A stretch of 64,000 nt of DNA from NCBI GenBank assembly GCA_016718565.1, contig JADKCZ010000003.1, positions 310,001 to 374,000 on the forward strand, given 5' to 3'. A program made the translations under genes and the position numbers. The stretch is from Anaeromyxobacter sp. (GTDB lineage Bacteria > Myxococcota > Myxococcia > Myxococcales > Anaeromyxobacteraceae). The notes beneath the pieces are model-generated. The model saw nothing but the letters and a program-made list of their open reading frames with translations, had not been told where the DNA came from and made no database searches. Positions 62,501 through 64,000 of the stretch are shown piece by piece. Numbering within the stretch: position 1 is the first letter of the stretch; the number at the start of each line of letters is the position of its first letter.

Positions 62501-64000
62501 GGGGTCCGGGTGGCAGCGGGCCTGGGCGGTCAGGGCCCGCACCCGGCCCCGCACGTCGCCGCGCAGCGCGTAGACCGGCGCCAGCGCCAGGCCGGCCGCC
62601 AGGGCCACCCCCGGGTCCGGCGACGCCAGCGCGTCCTCCAGCGAGCGCGCCGACGCCGCGTCGTCGGGGTTCACCATGAGCGCCTGGGCCAGCCGCTGCA
62701 CCGCGCCGGCCAGGTCGCCCAGGCCGGCCGCCAGCCGGGCGCTCTCGCGGGCGGCGCGGGTGGCCTCGACCGGGTCGTCGGTGGCCGAGGCCAGGTCGGC
62801 CAGCGCGGCGGCCTGCCCGGCCTCGTCGCCGTCCTTGCCCAGCGCCGCGGCCAGCCGCCCGAGCAGGCGCGGCCGCTGCGAGGGGGCCGCCACCGCCAGC
62901 GCCTCGCGGTAGACCTCGGCGGCGGCGCGCGGGCTGGCCAGCCGCTCGGCCAGGACGTCGGCCAGCTGCCCGAGCAGGGCCACCTGCTCGGCCCCGGCGG
63001 CGGCGCGCGAGCGCTCCAGCAGGAGGTCGGCGGCCTCCTCCCAGCGCTCGCCGGCCAGCGCCACGCGGGTCAGCGCCGCCAGCAGCTCGGCGTCGCCGGG
63101 GCGCAGCGCCAGGCAGCGCCGCAGCTGCGCGGCCGCCTCGTCGGAGGCGCCCAGGTCCTCCTCGGCCACGGCGGCGGCGCAGCGGCGCAGGGCCAGCTCG
63201 TCCTCCGGCCGCCCCGCCAGCCGGCCGGCCAGCTCCCCCAGCAGCGCCACCAGCTCGCCCTCGGCCCCCACCCGGCGGGCCAGCGCCTCGCAGCGGCGGC
63301 GCGCCTCGGCGTGCTCCGGGCAGGCCCGCAGCGCCTCGGCCGCCACCGAGAGGGCGGCGCGCGGATCCGCCAGCCGGTCGGCCCGCAGGGTCGCGGCGTC
63401 CAGCAGGAGGCGGGCCCGCTCGCGGGGCTCGGCGCCGGCCGGCAGGCTGCGGGCCGCCAGCTCCAGCATGGCCACCTGCCGGTCCACCTCGCCCCGGGCG
63501 GCGTACTGCGGCGCCAGCACCAGGGCCAGGCGGGCCGGGTCCACCCCGCGCTCCAGCAGGCTGGCCAGCAGCGCCACGGCCCGCTGCTGCAGCGCACCGG
63601 CCAGCCCGCCGCCGGCCAGCGTCGCGGCGAGCGCGGCGGCCGCCTCGCCGGGGCGGTCGAGCGCGTCGGCCAGCAGGCTGGCCCGGTCCAGCTCGAGCCC
63701 GGCCCGCTCGGCCGGGTCGGCCGCCAGCGAGGCCAGCCGGCCCAGCACCTGCTCGCGCTCCTCCGCGGCGCCGCTCCCCGGCGAGGCCTCCAGGGCGGCG
63801 TGCAGGCCCCACAGCGGCGCCACGTCCCCGGGCGCGCCGGCCACCAGCTCGCGCCACCGATCGGCGGCCCGCGCCGGCCTCCCCAGCGCCAGCTCCAGCC
63901 GGGCCAGGGCCTCGCCGGGGGCGCGCCGCGCCTCGCCCCGCGCCGTGGCCAGGTCGGCCTCGAGCCGGTCGGCCTCGGCCTGCTGCGCCTCGGCCCGCGC
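53525..64000 (-). CDS. gltI: giant TPR protein, GltI/AgmK-like (5' end outside the window)
   Basis: An uninterrupted frame of at least 3,491 codons made of degenerate tetratricopeptide repeats. The frame stays open to the window edge, so the N-terminus is missing and the internal GTG at 63844 is not a start. Repeats have the pattern W.....LL......A.A...Y...L...P....AL..L..L (for example AVEAYRTVLGLDDQHQEALAG and AIASFRKALEIDQGHEPSRRA), and the last 450 residues form a non-repeat domain (ALGIDVRREEVDVAASMLFF). Size, TPR content and position just before gltJ match M. xanthus GltI (AgmK, about 3,800 residues), a periplasmic part of the Glt gliding machinery. It ends with TGA at 53525 and leads the gltI-gltJ-50605 operon. 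Confidence 0.85.
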   Translation of the reverse strand, partial: ARAEAQQAEADRLEADLATARGEARRAPGEALARLELALGRPARAADRWRELVAGAPGDVAPLWGLHAALEASPGSGAAEEREQVLGRLASLAADPAERAGLELDRASLLADALDRPGEAAAALAATLAGGGLAGALQQRAVALLASLLERGVDPARLALVLAPQYAARGEVDRQVAMLELAARSLPAGAEPRERARLLLDAATLRADRLADPRAALSVAAEALRACPEHAEARRRCEALARRVGAEGELVALLGELAGRLAGRPEDELALRRCAAAVAEEDLGASDEAAAQLRRCLALRPGDAELLAALTRVALAGERWEEAADLLLERSRAAAGAEQVALLGQLADVLAERLASPRAAAEVYREALAVAAPSQRPRLLGRLAAALGKDGDEAGQAAALADLASATDDPVEATRAARESARLAAGLGDLAGAVQRLAQALMVNPDDAASARSLEDALASPDPGVALAAGLALAPVYALRGDVRGRVRALTAQARCHPDPEARAEAWRDVARAQELELACPGDALAAALEAARARPADAERRREVRRLADLAHEPEAAAGLLEALATALPAEERLPVLRELADWCERRLEARDRAVAAWAGVRALAPGDSTALTSLRRLHRAAERWPQLLEVCDELAARAASPAARQDPLREIGAVAEARLADLPRALAAWREVAALAPDDRDVADAVERLLSRLDRPDELAAALERRLARAWEPEAAFRLAELRRTRLADPGGALELHAELARREPGRTGPREALSLLAAVPGPVGREALLAADVALKAAGEHARRLAAREARLAVVDDPAERGRLHAELRGLLERELGDPARALAAARRAFEEGGPGRVEAELDLVRLAGACGRSGEVAEAYEAVAAAGGAGEVEWRRRAARVRDGDMRDGPAAIVAWWRVLDLASEDAEALEALERLYTDAQAGRERLEVARRRAAVAVGAAKVPALCHASEIALLMGAPEVEVALLAEARGLAPRDAAVLAALEEALARTGQVAERCEVLAALAEVAGEGDQAARLALLLRRAALLEPDPDPLHPVEAYAAVLAEWPREPGAVAGLERLLARPDARGAAQRILEDVQRLSGDPARLAALLEIRLEATSGPHHLDLLAEIAGLRERAGDAPGAFAAHRRAFEAALAAGRDDPQARGELERLAGDAGGWPELAGLYRAALARLPDPGLELRRRLAALCADRLGDLEQAAALWDEVAAASPGPEPLAALVRVRRRQGERRELAAALDRLADATPAAGARKDLLFEVAKIMDEQLADREGAIAAFRKILAVDPEDPDALRLLARLLGAAERWEELALVLEREAAAAEARPDAVAEAAELRHRLGRVRQTRLSDAPGALACFRAVLERSPRHPGTLSALEELSHGTGPVAVQAATLLEPIFAAENDHSKVIEVLEARARNEPAPAARAALLRQVAERYGHQVKNAELAFSAAARALAADPEALESLALAVGFGQQAGVGEELAALLAEHADRAHDPQVRAEYLRQLARLEQEPARVAEAWQRLLDLLPEDREASAGLLGALRSGDDAEPLEKALRRALALEERPEARAGLLYDLAVLQEERLGDGAGAAVSLKRLLELAPGDRDALGRLDRLCVAGERWVELGDVLARELAAAEADGDLEVLTPLRQRLAELREGRLHDREGALALFEQVLATTPDHPGALARLEAMLAKDSSNARAALALEAAYAATGDHVRQAAALETRAAERPDPEERKALFLALADLRERRLGDQELAFLALCKAFREDPADPAVRARLERSAEAGGHHEELAALYEDELDHLPPGPTAEVALVLGRLHEGPLAGPAQAAACFRRALALQPEAAPEALAALERLYQRLESWPELADVLRSRAAAAAGPERLAFLFRLGRLCEERLSAADQAVEAYRQALEVDPRHLPSLQALEALHEAAGRAEALLETLAAQRAAVGDGASRERLLAKMGGLADQLGRTEEAVGLWRELLQQHPRHEGALAALEQLLERQERWGELAQHLRVQLSATVDRREAARLNDRLGFVTGRKLGDPAQAVASYKAVLEADPRNRGALEALRDLYAAQGDLDALASAYRRLVPLQEDAAGVKRVRLDLAEVLLRSGQKTEAVEQGKRAFDIEPHAADELERLERLFGAAGAGAEGVRAAEARAALLSAQGGPAEAVPAWLAVAELWRGQKRPDAAAAALDKVLELDPASRAAYLGLRALHAAAGSWRDYARVCDLFAPQLTDEAERLALRKEVAGVHEKRLGQKEMAFLAWCRALGEAPGDAEALTEAARLAHETGADEELAAVLEQVSEEARGLVRARLLLRLGALRDAVLDDADGAEQAYRRALEADPAGGEALDALTGLFTRRGRSRELVIALEQKLLAASGLDEKKALLLELSRLYDGALSDVEEAVGALKRLLELDGGDAQALAGLVALHRREHQWGQLAAVLARARDLAADDAARVAWQLQLAGVQENELGDDEAAVEAYRTVLGLDDQHQEALAGLERLYTKLDRFAELNRVYERQVQLSPDPAEQARILAKSASIFEEKMTDPARAVAQNEAILGLDGGNLGAVRALSRLYRQQGEWEKLLAIMGHQLGLLTDRREQVALLVATGEVWWKELSRVDRAEQIFGQALQLEPESREAVSALGRLYERSGNWNLALDMLRREARLAGAGRDAVELYVRAGAIQEQMLMDRAGAKEAYGKALALDPGCLPAIRAMKGILEAEQDRAGFLEQLVAEARYAEDASTQAALGTEVGRLFLDERGDREGAARAWEEALRRRPDHLPAARPLSDLYVAAQQWPDAERVLDGMVRTLAGGGDAKELCRQSYRLGYVAQKLGNQEKALQAFRRAYELDSTYLPALEGLGNLLVAEGQDEEALRIFTAILIHHRDGLSDLEVVETHWQLGDLAGRLGQPDRAIASFRKALEIDQGHEPSRRALIGLLEAAGDHEGAVEQRQRLLPVLEGKARFDLFVAIGKACREQLQDPYQAIDAYLGASRLDPTDLPVTEALLALYRETRQGQKAADVLQQLLTRPEVQADPPRAARLLLLLADILRDEVKDEVGALAALEQALDLNPRLPQAFAAIEEAHARAKRWPDLEQAYVRMIQRLPKTPDAAQARLALWRTLGDLYRTVLRSDEGARMAYQVVARADPEDAVVVERYADLAAAAPGQEGEAVAAYRQLLRLAPAPQKALAALVRLHAGRKEYDRAYNAAQVLVHLTGGASDEEVAVLSRLRTFARDQANRPLDDALWGRLLHERARGPLADIMALLAVHARPLFVQAPKALGIDVRREEVDVAASMLFFANMFKYVARTLAVEPLRLFRRDEPGARLQLVPTDPAGLLAAAEVFQDRPKKELWFLIAKAMAFARPELFMARLMPHDQLDLVFQAACSVGTSRFVVTADPHLVAKLKRQLEQFLPDKVRANTLKLLARAYTEVQHPGDVRAYLDGAELTSNRAGALLAADLEVVRRAVQVERPQVSKLREETRLKDLSLFCVSEDYAFVREQLGLAAVVPA

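Noticed and set aside
60315..63857. 1,180-codon overlapping frame in the same region
   Set aside because: Same reason: Gly/Ala/Arg-rich shadow of the TPR gene.

Overview
The window is very GC-rich DNA in which nearly every codon ends in G or C. It is most likely a chromosome segment of a myxobacterium close to Anaeromyxobacter. The main support is the adjacent pair at the right end: a giant TPR protein and a zinc-ribbon/GYF/TonB-like protein that match GltI (AgmK) and GltJ (AgmX) of the myxobacterial Glt gliding complex. A large load of secreted lipoproteins and repeat proteins fits this. The assignment is inference, since no rRNA or complete marker set is present.

Layout. 1-5.2 kb: a minus-strand tripartite efflux operon (TolC-like lipoprotein, MacA-like adaptor, MacB-like ATPase and permease) followed upstream by a tiny membrane protein. 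5.4-11.3 kb: a PAS sensor protein, two small Cys proteins, DNA polymerase II, and hflX with a one-base frameshift in a C run. 11.3-24.3 kb: secreted proteins (an LVIVD-repeat lipoprotein, a 1.3-kb-codon Sel1 protein, a metallophosphoesterase), a zinc-type oxidoreductase that apparently starts at CTG, a DHFR/RibD-like protein, and decayed gene fragments including a LysR remnant.

24.3-43.3 kb is accessory DNA. Three copies of the 3' end of a tRNA-Pro(CGG) gene lie at 24.34, 30.85 and 43.29 kb, each just after a hairpin. They divide the region into an older, decayed segment (nuclease-like and HEPN-like hypotheticals, a broken MbcA/ParS-type antitoxin, an IS3-family element, an L-domain lipoprotein) and a 12.4-kb intact-looking integrative element. 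That element carries a HEPN plus DUF5677/papain-like pair, a sigma-like regulator, a type II restriction-modification set (controller, HNH nuclease, C5-methyltransferase, zinc-ribbon protein), and a tightly overlapping replication/mobility operon: small protein, family B DNA polymerase with unusual catalytic motifs, primase-like zinc finger, zinc-ribbon/excisionase, tyrosine integrase. It ends at the intact tRNA-Pro. The architecture resembles pipolins (integrated elements coding for primer-independent PolB), but the polymerase looks divergent. This is the most interesting part of the window.

43.4-64 kb returns to core genome: PepP, an M61 peptidase, 3,5-diaminohexanoate dehydrogenase, tRNA-Leu(UAA), a DUF2203 protein, Ffh, and a minus-strand operon of GltI (5' end outside the window), GltJ and a conserved hypothetical with a possible RelA/SpoT-like fold.
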